A program made the position numbers and the translations under genes. From Spirometra erinaceieuropaei (lineage: Eukaryota; Platyhelminthes; Cestoda; Diphyllobothriidea; Diphyllobothriidae): 64,000 nucleotides of DNA. Every line of letters begins with the position of its first letter. Within the stretch, counting starts at the first letter, position 1. A model generated the notes under the pieces. It was not told the origin of the DNA. It searched no databases and saw only the letters and a list, made by a program, of their open reading frames with translations. The stretch covers positions 46,986 to 110,985 of the forward strand of contig CACRXP010000427.1 of assembly GCA_902702965.1 (NCBI GenBank), read 5' to 3'. Of this stretch, positions 21,857 through 33,949 are shown piece after piece.

Positions 21857-24800
21857 CTCAATATAGTTTTCTTCTTCTCCCAAAGAATGTATTTGCTTTT
21901 AAAAGCATAGGCATAAAAAAGTACGTTTGTATCCTCCGGAGTACTAATTGCAATGAAACGGACGGAAATACTAAGAAAATAACTGCTAAGTTGTTGTTTT
22001 GGACTCAAGTAAGTGCGCAGGAAGTAAATATTTTGAAATGGGATCGAAACCAAAAGGGTACCTAGAGCCACATGTTTTTGCTCCAAAGTGTGTTCATCGG
22101 TAAAGAACTGAAACCAGAGAAGCCTGTTTACAATAGTCTCTATCACAACTTCTGCCTTGAAAAGCGAAGAAAGTAATTAAATACAATGTTTTTGTTATGA
22201 AGATATATAATGTTCACCTGAGATTAGTACATGGTCTTAACAACTTGGTAAAATAAATTTCGTTGGCTAAGAGTAGGTTTGGATTTATCACTAGAGATCT
22301 GCACGGAATAAGCTGAAGATAAATGTCTTCTAGTCTGGTGAGCCCCGTACTTAAAAATCGGTCGCCAAAATTGTAGTCACATTAGGAAAGTGTTTTTGGG
22401 CATGTATCCCAGTTATACTTCTTCTTTCAGCGTCCGCAAAATTTCTGCAGCAACTCTTAGGTCGTTTGTAGCAAACTGTGGCGTACAGTCTGTCTGTGAC
22501 AATATTAGGGTGAGGTATTTTTAAAGAAAATGGGTTCAAGTTAGAATCAGAGATGATAAGGTCTAATGTCTAGGAAGGTCTCACAGAAGAAATATTATGT
22601 TAAAAAAATAACTTTCAGATGATGAGATGAAAAGACTTACCTCGAAATTGTTTTATCGACGATAAAACAAGAAGCTATTCTGACTGCGATACATGTTAGG
22701 GCACGGAAAACGACCTAACTCTGCAGTAGAAAAAGTGCTAGGCTGAAGATGTTATTGCTTATAATAAATTACTCCAGCCTGGAAAACCATCAGTTGGAGA
22801 GTATTTGGGTCTTTTTACAGGTACCCCTGCGTCATTGTCTAACAGTATAATGCCATAGAAAACTATTCTACTGTTGGACTGCCTTTTGCAACTTTGCCTT
22901 AATTTATTACATTATTTATGAATAATAGCAAGTTCGTTTGGGACGTCTTCTCTGCAATGAAGAATGTTGCCAGCTGTCGTCATTCGAAAAGCGCTGCGAA
23001 GCATAGTCGTTGAAGGCCATAGGAAATTTTTTCCAGCATTATTTATCTGGTGTCAAAGTGGAGTGAATGAATTGACGTTTCTCCAGTAAACATTAAGATT
23101 CATATGAGCGTATCTATATTCGAGTGTTTTTTTCTGTATGGTCAAATCAAAGGATGGAGAGAGAAGATTATTATAAGGCAGTCGCCGTCCTAAGCGTACT
23201 ACGCCGGACAATCTGCTGCTTATTTTCTATCGACTTATAAGCGCCATAGTTTGATTTTCGTAAAAGTGAAGCGGAACATGCCTCCTCGGATAATTTCCTA
23301 TAAACGACGGAAGTAATTAAATGTACTTTGAATGAGCTGTTTTGGATGCGTGAATATTAGTAATGTGCAATGGTCTTTCGCGCCCGCGCTTTATGTCGCC
23401 AGACATTCGCCTTTACCCTGACAAAGAACAGACATCTGACTGGGGGCCTTCTAAACGCAACTGCGGATGCCCGGTTTAGAAATTCCCCCCCCCTGTCTGA
23501 TTTTTGCTGAAAAAGGTAAGACAATTAATTGTCAAATTAAAATGCTACCCTGACGCTACAAGTGATGAGTTTTAAAAGTCTGAAACAATATTTTCAGCCT
23601 ATTCCTTGCACTGTTTATTAATTACCTATTGTACACAGTGTGAGAATTCAGTTGTCCAGCTTACATTTCTAAATTTATATTTCAGCGAATATTTATACAG
23701 GCAAAAGACGTTGACCTGTTTGATTATTCCGTTGTATAGAAAAGTAAGTGTTCATAGATTGTATTATTTGACTAGTTTTAGCTCTTCACCTGAAAGCTGA
23801 ACTGCTTTGCAAATTTACCGCTGCATATATTAAGTTTACAAACTAGTACACTGCAAGAAATGTCTAGACGCGTTGCTTGTGCAGAGCTCAAAGGTGCATT
23901 TCGATCTTCATGTAAACTGCCGCAGATTCGGGGTTGCGCAGTTTTTAGCGGAATAGTACTATTTTCCCGCAAATGCTACTCTGTGACATTCATTTTTTTG
24001 CTGCAAGTGAATGGGCCCTGTTTATATAAAAAGGACAGGCTACCCAAAGCAGTGTTTTTAAACACAAATGTTTTCGATTGTCGAATATTCATAAGTGCGT
24101 TATTATGGGACATCCCGAGCGAGGTGAATGATTAATACCACAAACAAAAAATTGCCATTCAATCGCCCAGAGGTACTGATCAGAAGCCATTTAGATGACA
24201 AAACAACGTGCGTGACGCACACGGCATTAAAATGGCAACTGGTCAAAACAAAAGTGAACAAACCGCCGATTAGTGATAGGACCACAGCTTGTTATGCCGA
24301 TTTTTTCCGGGTAAGCATATAGTTTGACCACCACGTGACAAAATTTAAACTGTTTGGTCTTTTATTAAAACTATACCGGACATACTTCACACTGAAAAAA
24401 CGTACACCATTTGCGTGATAAATGCAATTTCCTGAAGGCCTATGTAACCCCTGCCCAGATGTCCAAGCAGATTTCAAAGTAAGTTGCATTTCCCGACAGC
24501 AGAGTTAAAACGGGGAAGTTCATTAAATCTAGAAAGTGAAAGGGTTCGAGTTCACAACCTGATGAGTCCGGTTTTTTTATTGAAGGCAGGTCAATCCATC
24601 GCTTAACAAATCAAATTTATGTTTTTGGTACGTTATTATTGAACTCCCTGTTAATGTTTGAAGAGCGGACTACCTACTTAATGTGATATTTTCCTCACTC
24701 AGCTGTGAAAGGCTATAGTAGGACCACCATCCACCGGACCGTTTGTGTAGAACGAATTAGTAATGGAGTGCATGGAGTCTGGGGGCCGATAACCGGGCAA

Positions 24801-27800
24801 TACATAGGACAATGTGTGGGATGCTAATTATTTTGACTGTTAGACAAACGTTATAGAAAAAGTGCCGTTTTCTTAAACAAAGGATGTTTTGAGAAAGATT
24901 TTGGTAAATTGACATTCTGGTAAACACGCGTATGCTAAAAAGACAGCAAAGGATGAATGTCAAATTAAACGAGAAAAACCTATGCCTAGTAATATCTGAA
25001 AATTGAAAATTGCACAATGAGTCCGCGAAAATCCAATAAAACCGGACGTGGAGAACAGAACATTCCATTAAAGGAGGAGAGTACTCAGAAGTAAAAACCC
25101 TACCCTTAAAATCCACAGAAACAAGTTCGGAGAGCAATAATTTCTCTAATCAGATCAAAAATTACATGAATTGAGAATATATGAGGATCGCCACGATGTC
25201 CTGACACTGTCAATAGAATTTTTGCCTGTGGTGAATTTATGACTATCACAAAAATTAACCACCAGCGGGCTACTGCGTACACCATAGGGAAGAATACCGA
25301 TATTAGCAGATTCATTCGGTGGCCATATTGATGACTGAATCGGATCTGATTATAAGCGGTGATGAAAAAGTCAAATGTAAAGCGTTGCAATTCGCAAAAA
25401 TAACTGTCAGTGGGTTTCTGCGTGCGTCCACAAAGAGGCAAAGAAATCTGACTTGACTGTGGTGCTTTCAGCAGGGAAATGAGCTGAGACATTTTGATGA
25501 GAAAGGCATGTAGACATAGTCGGCCTTTTTTGGGGAAACTTACGTCACAACTTTAGATGAACCTGCCAAGTTACGTTGATGGTAGTTTGCGTGGGGAATT
25601 CTCAACAAGAATGCATTATTCAAATAAACCCCCAAGAAAGCACAGACTTTTGGTGGTTTGTACGATCGCCAACTTCGAAAGGCTGCTCCGTAACGCACCA
25701 CGATATACTGGTGTGGATCTAGGATGGAAATCGTGCAATCGGGATTCAGTGAAGATGACCAGTGCCCCTTCCCTTATGACTGCTGGCAATGTCTCCCGCA
25801 ACGCTCTTAGCGCCTTCCTCTCACGACGACATCACTACCCGCGACCTACAATGCTGTGTTCTCAACTGGTTTTTCAGTTTGCATGGCGGTGTCAATCTCC
25901 CTCTTCTGGATTCATCATCTCATTGGTGTGAATTTGATCTTCCCTTATAGCATTAACCGTTTTCGTACATAATAAACTCGCCCTGGTTCCTAGTATATAT
26001 TTTGTATTTGCGTGGACGAGTGCGACGTTGTTGTCGGCAATCCTGTTTAGCTCATTTAAAGTCCAGAGCATTTTCAGGTGCTTCGTATTGCCATGCGTTG
26101 GATACCTTAGCATCTCCAACCAATGTACATCATCAACAACGAGGTGTATATTTATAGTCCAAAGAAAGTCTTCGGTCACAACGAAATTCTTCGAGGCCAA
26201 ATGGACAGCATAATTTTTCGGGATAAATTCGTCGTGCAGCATTCAGAAGACGCATGTCTGGGATAGCATTTACCATCAAACGCTGTTCTGTATTCTGCTG
26301 CCAGCCTCTCTAGGTTGGGTTCTTGGGACAGTGTTTTCCTCAAAATAGGTAAACCGTCAAAGAGAAACCGGCAAATGGTCAGAAAACATGCATCAGTTCA
26401 GGAAAAACCGGACATTACGTCTTATTACCGCATCAAACAGACAACCAAAACGACCCGGTTGTTTAATTATCTAGCAGACCTGCAAGCGTTAAATCTATAT
26501 TTTTATTTTTGTCATTAACTTTTATTTGTCTGCGAAGTGCATCAGAATATCTATAACTGACAATAAGCCAATCACCTCTAACCTATTCTTTTGCATCAGT
26601 GTAATTATTGGTGCATATTTTCATGTTTTGGGTCGTTATTGAACAAGTTACACATTGACATACTTTTGACTCCCATAAACTTTCCCTTTTACCGCCTTAA
26701 CATTTTATACGGCGCATAATGCCCGGATTCTGTGTCGCCGGACTTTTACTGGAGATGCTTCTTTTACTTTAGCTTTACGATTGTTAAGAACCGAATTATT
26801 CGGGCCATCAGTCTGCATTTGAATTTTAAATACAGCTCTTTCTTTTCGCATGATTTCCCACGGGAAATCTCAGCCATTTTGTTCTTATATGAGTGGACGT
26901 TCGGCTGAAACCTTTTTGCATGTTTTCAGATAAAAATAAGGAAGCTTTTACCGTATATACCCAGCAATATCTGTTTAAGCATAATCTCTTGAACGAAGGA
27001 ATTTAAACGACGTCTACCTACTTGCCTTAGCAAATCACATATGTTTATGAAATAGTTTGCACTAATATATAATGCGTTTTGTCCTAATGCAGATGAGGAC
27101 AATTCAGATGTCTTTTGGGATTTGCCTTATCCAGTTCAAAGATTGAATACAACCAAGTTTGTATGACAAAGGCAGGTAGACTTTCACAGCAACTTACGAC
27201 TCATCTTCAGACGAAAATTCAGAGCTGTCACTGTGAACAAGCAAAAAAGGAACGAAATGTTTCACGGAACCGCAGACTGTAAAATAGCTTTCAAAAGGTC
27301 TTCATTTTGTTTTTAATACGCTTTTTGCGATCCAAAAGGTCTCAAATGTGTCAGTTTACTTCTTCCAGTCCTTAGAACGCTATGCTGTACTCAAATGGGA
27401 GTGACTTCTATCAGCATACATGGGCAATTTCGTTTTCCCTGGATTTACAGTCGAGGGCGCTAATAGGCGATCGTATAACTATGGCAACCGAGAATCGAGA
27501 AACAATACTGACGAAGATAAGGTGGAAATAGGCTAACGTTTGTTGGCGTAGTCGGTGTCACCAATCGGCGATACACTAATCACGGGGTCAAGGAGCAGTG
27601 TATTTTAAATTATGGTCTGTTTATCATGGAGAGGTCAACTGATATAGATTTTAGAAATCGCAAATGAGTGGCTTTCGTAAATTAGTACGTGCCGGAGATA
27701 GGAAGACGTTTGATGATGCTGTTCAGTAACCCAATGACAAATACTTAACTCCGTTTTTAAAAGCCTTTTGTTAGTGGATTTCTGGTTGTTAGCAAAAATA

Positions 27801-28060
27801 GGACAGTTCCGATCGATTCGATTCCCCTTATTTACTGCATATGTTTATGGTTAATTATAAGAAATATTGATAAGGAACAAAGTCAGTTTTCAGACTCCCG
27901 GGAAGCTAGGGTTTTTTAATTTTTGAGATTAATGGAAGTGATTTTATACTTTGCAAGTTGTATTTAACGTATATCGTTTGTCCACATAAGCTGCCTGAAT
28001 AAAGTATCTGAATAAAATAGTTATACAGATGAAGGCGAAATTTCGAGTTCCAGGTGTATA
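21857..28060. other. No recognisable gene
   Basis: More than 6 kb of AT-rich sequence. The longest frames are 124-128 codons (24757-25137 minus, 25106-25492 minus, 25557-25931 plus) and overlap others on the opposite strand. None shows a motif I recognise. No copy of the repeat families described here was found. Confidence 0.4.
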
Positions 28061-28062
28061 CA

Positions 28063-28204
28063 TATTTAAAGAAGAAGACGAATCGAGCACCGGAACAATT
28101 CGTTTATTATCCTGAGCTTTCAGACTCGTACAGGAGTCCATCGTCAGAGGTAGTGGCAGAAACAGGACAAGCGGCAGTTATAAGGCACGTAGACCCAATC
28201 ATCG
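28063..28204 (-). mobile_element. Left inverted 3' end of a PLE, broken by an assembly gap
   Basis: This 142-bp stretch is the exact reverse complement of 29205-29346 on the far side of the 1000-N gap. Read on the minus strand it is homologous to the 3' end of the PLE at 60.6 kb and the one at 16.0 kb, including the hammerhead-like motif and the TTC-rich tail. By analogy with the copy at 20-21.8 kb, the gap probably hides the PLE body. Confidence 0.85.
28095..28155 (-). ncRNA. Hammerhead-ribozyme-like motif, minus strand, canonical core
   Basis: Mirror copy of the motif at 29262-29295. CTGACGA is the reverse complement of 28141-28147, GAAA that of 28118-28121, and the predicted cleavage C corresponds to 28114. 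All bases agree with the right-hand copy. Confidence 0.6.
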
Positions 28205-29204
28205 NNNNNNNNNNNNNNNNNNNNNNNNNNNNNNNNNNNNNNNNNNNNNNNNNNNNNNNNNNNNNNNNNNNNNNNNNNNNNNNNNNNNNNNNNNNNNNNN
28301 NNNNNNNNNNNNNNNNNNNNNNNNNNNNNNNNNNNNNNNNNNNNNNNNNNNNNNNNNNNNNNNNNNNNNNNNNNNNNNNNNNNNNNNNNNNNNNNNNNNN
28401 NNNNNNNNNNNNNNNNNNNNNNNNNNNNNNNNNNNNNNNNNNNNNNNNNNNNNNNNNNNNNNNNNNNNNNNNNNNNNNNNNNNNNNNNNNNNNNNNNNNN
28501 NNNNNNNNNNNNNNNNNNNNNNNNNNNNNNNNNNNNNNNNNNNNNNNNNNNNNNNNNNNNNNNNNNNNNNNNNNNNNNNNNNNNNNNNNNNNNNNNNNNN
28601 NNNNNNNNNNNNNNNNNNNNNNNNNNNNNNNNNNNNNNNNNNNNNNNNNNNNNNNNNNNNNNNNNNNNNNNNNNNNNNNNNNNNNNNNNNNNNNNNNNNN
28701 NNNNNNNNNNNNNNNNNNNNNNNNNNNNNNNNNNNNNNNNNNNNNNNNNNNNNNNNNNNNNNNNNNNNNNNNNNNNNNNNNNNNNNNNNNNNNNNNNNNN
28801 NNNNNNNNNNNNNNNNNNNNNNNNNNNNNNNNNNNNNNNNNNNNNNNNNNNNNNNNNNNNNNNNNNNNNNNNNNNNNNNNNNNNNNNNNNNNNNNNNNNN
28901 NNNNNNNNNNNNNNNNNNNNNNNNNNNNNNNNNNNNNNNNNNNNNNNNNNNNNNNNNNNNNNNNNNNNNNNNNNNNNNNNNNNNNNNNNNNNNNNNNNNN
29001 NNNNNNNNNNNNNNNNNNNNNNNNNNNNNNNNNNNNNNNNNNNNNNNNNNNNNNNNNNNNNNNNNNNNNNNNNNNNNNNNNNNNNNNNNNNNNNNNNNNN
29101 NNNNNNNNNNNNNNNNNNNNNNNNNNNNNNNNNNNNNNNNNNNNNNNNNNNNNNNNNNNNNNNNNNNNNNNNNNNNNNNNNNNNNNNNNNNNNNNNNNNN
29201 NNNN
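28205..29204. other. Assembly gap, exactly 1000 N
   Basis: The round length indicates a placeholder for a gap of unknown size. It sits precisely between perfect inverted repeats, so the break may be due to the palindromic structure. The roughly 400-codon frames spanning it are artefacts. Confidence 0.99.
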
Positions 29205-29346
29205 CGATGATTGGGTCTACGTGCCTTATAACTGCCGCTTGTCCTGTTTCTGCCACTACCTCTGACGATGGACTCCTGTACGAGTCTGAAAGCTCAGGAT
29301 AATAAACGAATTGTTCCGGTGCTCGATTCGTCTTCTTCTTTAAATA
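29205..29346 (+). mobile_element. Right 3' end of the PLE hidden by the gap
   Basis: Contains CGTGCCTTATAACTGCCGC and TTGTTCCGGTGCTCG, ending in TCTTCTTCTTTAAATA. It aligns along its length with 60563-60700, the 3' end of the PLE at 59-60.7 kb. It is a perfect 142-bp mirror of 28063-28204. No coding sequence is visible outside the gap. Confidence 0.85.
29250..29315 (+). ncRNA. Hammerhead-ribozyme-like motif in PLE end, canonical CTGACGA core
   Basis: CTGACGA (29262-29268) matches the CUGANGA consensus including the catalytic G. One extra T is followed by stem II GGACTC (29270-29275) pairing with GAGTCT (29282-29287) over 6 bp (one G-U), with loop CTGTAC. Next comes GAAA (29288-29291) and GCTC, with predicted cleavage after 29295. 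Stem I can form as CCT before the core with AGG after the cleavage site. Helix III would be only A-U and G-C and needs a second copy (AGCT is self-complementary), as known for minimal, dimer-active hammerheads. Hammerheads in PLEs are established. The extra T between A9 and stem II is not canonical. Confidence 0.6.
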
Positions 29347-29954
29347 AGTTACACAGATTTTAATAGGTCGAATCATTGTGTGAATGTTAAGAGAGAATGC
29401 CCAGTTACTCAGTTGATAGTTAAAAATGAGGGAATCCTTCTACAGGTACAAATGTATAACATATGTTTTCTCTGATTTTTGAGCAATTAGATCCTAAAAA
29501 ATAATCATGGGAATGTTACACTGGCCTGTGAGAAGAAAGATTGCAGAAGACAGAAAGCCGGAATTCATCTTTTGACATTCAAAGTAAACGTGACTACTAT
29601 CGATCCCATCAATCTTCTTAATTTGGAAAAATACAGTGTTTTTTTGATACTTTTGTCTGTAGAGACCTTTTTTCTCTTTGACTATCGTGGCAAATATATG
29701 GTAGGTTATTACGACTTTAACGAATGTGAAAAAAATAATATTTCAAAAAACAAAAATCTAAAAGGGAAAAATTTTGATAGGGCCTTCAATAGCATCAAGT
29801 CATTCGTAAGACATGCACAAAATGCATGCTACAATGGGTGTGCTATCTAGCGAACTGTTAGCCAAAAGAAGGAAATTTGTTTTTGATACGAAAAGATTAC
29901 ATGAGTAGAGTTGTAATATTAATTAACATGCGCCATAATATTGCGGTATTACGG

Positions 29955-30130
29955 TCAAAGTAAGACGTCGAGTTTTAAACGCGTTTTTTTGGATGCCTGA
30001 AAAAATTCATACTCTGGTAAATGACTACTTAAGCATTATGATATTTTCCCATAAATGTACAAACATGTTCGTTCTTTTGCCCATTTGATAGCAAATTTCC
30101 CACTCAAAAACAGCATTTTTCGATTTCAAA
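29955..30130 (+). mobile_element. Possible decayed arm of the palindromic element family
   Basis: The order of words ACTCTGGTAAATGACTACTTA, then ATTTTCCCA, then GTTCTTTTGCCCATTTGATAG follows the left arm of the elements at 4.4-4.55 and 47.7-47.87 kb, with much divergence. No terminal repeat is visible. Confidence 0.3.
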
Positions 30131-30239
30131 AAGGTTCACATTAGGCCCGTGGAGCTCGAGATTAAGGTCTAAGGCATCAACTGACGACCAGGTCCCATAG
30201 TCTGGTCGGCGAGTGGTCTTCCAGCATAGTTAGTATTAC

Positions 30240-30465
30240 CGATGTAAACGACGGGACAACGGGCCCGTGGTCAGTTAGTAGTGTTTGACTTTATGCACAA
30301 AGTTCATGCGTTTGAATCCCGGGTGCTTCAAACGATGATTTGGGTATGGTTGTGTGATAAGGAACATTCCAGTCTTCCTACGCCTTATATCAGGTGCTGC
30401 AAACGATGATTTCGGTATGAATGTGTGATAAGGAACATTCCAGCCTTCCTAGTCCTCACCCGAAA
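30240..30465 (+). mobile_element. Divergent tRNA-derived SINE with duplicated 3' body
   Basis: The head GGGACAACGGGCCCGTGGTC and the B-box-like GCGTTTGAATCCCGGGTG match the SINE family. The body (CAAACGATGATTTGGGTATG, then GATAAGGAACATTCCAG) appears twice in tandem, at about 30327-30385 and 30396-30455. The central GGCTGACGACGG module of the main family is altered to GTTGTGTGATAAGG, so this is an older copy or a subfamily. Confidence 0.65.
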
Positions 30466-32900
30466 TTTTGTTCTGTATATATTGCTAATCACTATCCGAT
30501 TGCCCACAGAGTTCTTGATCGAGCTCCAAAACACAACACGACGAGCAGGTTCTGTAACTCTATTAATAAATAACCATATAACATAAAACCATAACTGTAC
30601 AACGCCACACTCCTACATCATGCTCATAGGGAATTATAGAAAGGCACAGACGTTAAACAGAACGAGGAGTTGGTCACTATGATTGCGTTCTCCCCATCTA
30701 CTTCATGATGGCTAATCTAAAGTGCTGGTTATTCTGACTAAAAGTTGAAAAAACACACTTGCCACGTGGCTGATTAATACTGTAACTGAGCACATGCAGT
30801 TTGCATGCATCAAATATCCGAATAACTTGCCTATATTTCGACCAGTGCGCTAATGATTCAACGACGATCCGGTGCACGATTAGCCATTGAGTAAATATGC
30901 ATTCGATTGGACTTCTTAAATCACAGGCACTTTGAAACTAACAAAACGAAGACATTTTTACTCAAATAAACAAATGCTAAGCTACGGCCGTCAAAGCCTA
31001 AACTTGGAATGTTTTTCATTTTTTCGATATTTGGGACCCACAATGCAATAAACTGATATTACGTTCAAATGAATTGAGTTACTCGGTTAAAAACTGTTGT
31101 AAGTAAATAACTAGCTTCCATACATCAAAGCAATGCGAACTAATAGAATGATGTTAAGGCGAAGTCCAGCACTTAAGGGTTAAATAAGCTCTGATGACTC
31201 TCAAGTGCTTGGAGTTAGACTCACATCCAAGTCGAGCGGAATACATAAAATGTCTGAGATAACCTAGACAGATTTAACTTACCTTTGAAGTTGCCGACTG
31301 AACGGAATGCAGAGGATGCGTAGTTAAGGGCAAAAACAAAAGTAACTTGAGCCATTTTTAAATATGTCGAACATATTGCGAGAAAACTGTTCACATTATT
31401 TATTGACATAAATACCCATGTTCGGAAATATCGAAGAATACCATATATTTACAAATATTAAGCGATTTCTGACTGTGCACATTCGCAGTGACGAAAACGT
31501 CGTTGGGTTTTAGTTTGCGTTTGAATCATTTTTCCCCCAACAAATATTTTTGTGCTAAGAATAGCTTTGCAACAGTTTTGGAGAAAATTTTCGATTCATG
31601 AAAGAGGTCAGGGCTCGCGAAATATATGCTGAAATTTGTAGTTGGTTTTTAAAAGTGAAGGCATTATCAAGCGTATACGTAGTAAGACCGACGAGCCCAG
31701 TGACTCTTTTAATCCTAATAGTAACGTCGGCCAGCTTCATGGGCAATATTTACAGGAAAATATTACTATTTGACAAGGCACCTGCAACCATATTATTTAA
31801 ATAGTTACGCAGAGGAACGTTTTGCCTGGAAGAAGGGGACACAAAGTTCATACTTTATGTGCAAATCTGAAAACGTTTTCATCTTAAAAATAATTAGTAT
31901 GACAAGTGCTGTTCATGTTTTCTGGTATGATTTTCCGTAAGTCGTACGTATAACAGACATACTTATGTGCCCAAGTAGATGCATTCATGAAAAGCGTTCA
32001 GAGTTTCTCAGCGCATCGCTTCATGGATTTGATGTCCGATCGGTGAACAAATACCCCTATATGTCCCCTACTAGAGACTGCAGGACAAAATATACATCAG
32101 AAAAACTACAATGCCCTTTTCCTTTAAGCAGTTTTATAAACCATGGATTAACTTGCAACATAATCCTGAGGTACAGCAGAACACTTGGAGAAGCAGTATA
32201 ATGTTGATTCACACTCGTGGTCCAGTGAAGTGCTTTTACTGTTTCCAGGTTAGGAAGACAGGTAACGGGCTTATAACTTTCACATGGCGATACCCGTAAT
32301 ACGTCAGACAACAAAACGTAATCCGCACAACTAGAAGTAAAGTTGTCTGTGCAAATTCTACCGGTTAAGTGAGACACAAGTTGACTTATATCTAAAAAAC
32401 TAGCGATGTCTTAACTATCCAGGCCGACAAAGGGTAAATAAAGTCTCTAGTAAAAAGACATGACAAAAAGAAACTAAGAAAAATGCTCAAATGCTGAAAT
32501 TAAATATCACAAGCATTGTTTATAAAGCTAAAGTTGAACACGTACCACAAAAGGGTGAGTGAATTAATGAGAAATTTTATAAAATTGGTGTGCTATGATG
32601 CTCGACGGAAGAAATATGTTAGCGTAAACGCCCAATGAATGCAGTGCAATCCCATGATAGAAACTAGTTTAAACCAAGTTCAGAAGAACAGTCTACTTTT
32701 GATAAATTCTCGTTAGGCCAGTACATTTATATGGGAATGGAGTAGAAGTGAAAACACATCAGTGACTAGAAAATCGACCAAAGTTCGTCCTTAAATAGAG
32801 GCGGCTTGTGGGAATATGAAGGGGGAAGGGGGTAATAACAGTCAATGCCAGGGACAAGGTGGGAGCGGAAGAGCGCGGAGAGTTGCATGGTTAGGCGACT
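30466..32900. other. No recognisable gene
   Basis: Overlapping frames of 60-106 codons around 32.0-32.4 kb on both strands show no family motif. Confidence 0.4.
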
Positions 32901-32902
32901 TG

Positions 32903-33468
32903 TTACCACGGTAGGTGCGGAGCCTGAGCGTGGTTCTTCTGCGCGCACAAGATCGGGTTTCGCAACCTAATGACGACTCCTTCTGCTGTCGCTAACAGGC
33001 GCTGACCCATTAGCTTAGAGTACCTCAGCGAGATCCTATAAATCGTACGCGAATTTCCTCGGGGATCCATACGATGTCCGGAATCAACAGCATGCGCGAG
33101 AATGACGCTGTTCACAGCCATGCGGGAAGTTGTACTTGTATTCTCTTGGATGGTTGCTGACTCGTACGACCAATATAACCTGCTACACAGGAGCAAGTAA
33201 ACGAGTACATGCACACTAAGTTGATCTGATTTGGCAACCTTTCTTTGCCTTTTTCCGTGTAAAATAGGGTTAGTGAGAGTAATGTTTGAACCCTTGCTGC
33301 TAGACCGGTTCGCAAGACAGCTTGTCCAAGCCGTCTTCCCCGAAGTTCGCTCGCAGCGTCCCCTTTGAAACCGAATTTCTGCAAAAATACGTCTGCACCA
33401 GGCTTACGGTAGAGGACTCGTGCAGGGCGTTTTAAATCTGATCTGTTATGTGGTATTCCCCGTAGCAT
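32903..33468 (-). pseudogene. Penelope-like element fragment: linker and GIY-YIG, frameshifted
   Basis: On the minus strand, one frame (33468 down to 33112) carries a linker followed by CMYSFTCSC and GYIGRT, the GIY-YIG opening. It runs out of frame near 33135. A second frame (33214 down to 32903) continues with AHAVDSGHRMDPRG and ends HLPW, a tail that matches the LPW end of the 20-kb PLE. The catalytic reverse transcriptase is absent. The frameshift lies between the YIG half and the SGH half of the endonuclease, so the copy is inactive. It belongs to the same lineage as the fragments at 11.1 and 43.2 kb. Confidence 0.82.
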
Positions 33469-33664
33469 TCCCTACTTGATTGGGTTTGCCCTGTCATCTG
33501 CCCTTCCAAGAATTTAAAATTTGGCTTTTCATCTCGCCGGCCTTTTTAAGACCCTGCGAATTCTGGGAAATTCGCATGGTCAAATTTGTAAGTGCTAGGA
33601 GGATGTCAGTTCGAACTTCACGAGCGGCGATGTCTACCATGTGCCCTACAGGATGACGAGCGCA

Positions 33665-33720
33665 GGGCGGGGACTTGCGCACATCTGCCGCACTCTCTCC
33701 TCTCTCACCTACCTAGACTC
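33665..33720. repeat. Short dispersed repeat shared with 62.16 kb
   Basis: ACATCTGCCGCACTCTCTCC and the following CTCACCTACCTAGACTCGGTG resemble CACCTGCCGCATTCCCCCCT, then CTCACCCACCTTAGCCCGGTG, at about 62172-62213. The family is unknown. Confidence 0.4.
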
Positions 33721-33949
33721 GGTGGCATGACAGGTTCAGGTGGGATCTAGCACAGTGGCTTAGAAAAAAAAATTAAACAGCCCTTCTACGCGTGTCATAC
33801 ACGACTTAGTCAATGTGCGTTAGACCGGTTTTTATGGAAACAAGGGGTCAGCTCCGATTCCATCTGAGTGACAGTGTCATATAGGATAGGGGAATACCAT
33901 ACTAACAGCACAGATACCGAACCAAGAGTCCATACACGCATGGTTCGCC

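Noticed and set aside
28054..29376. Frames of about 400 codons on both strands
   Set aside because: They cross 1000 N, so they are artefacts of the gap; the real sequence on both sides is the PLE inverted end.
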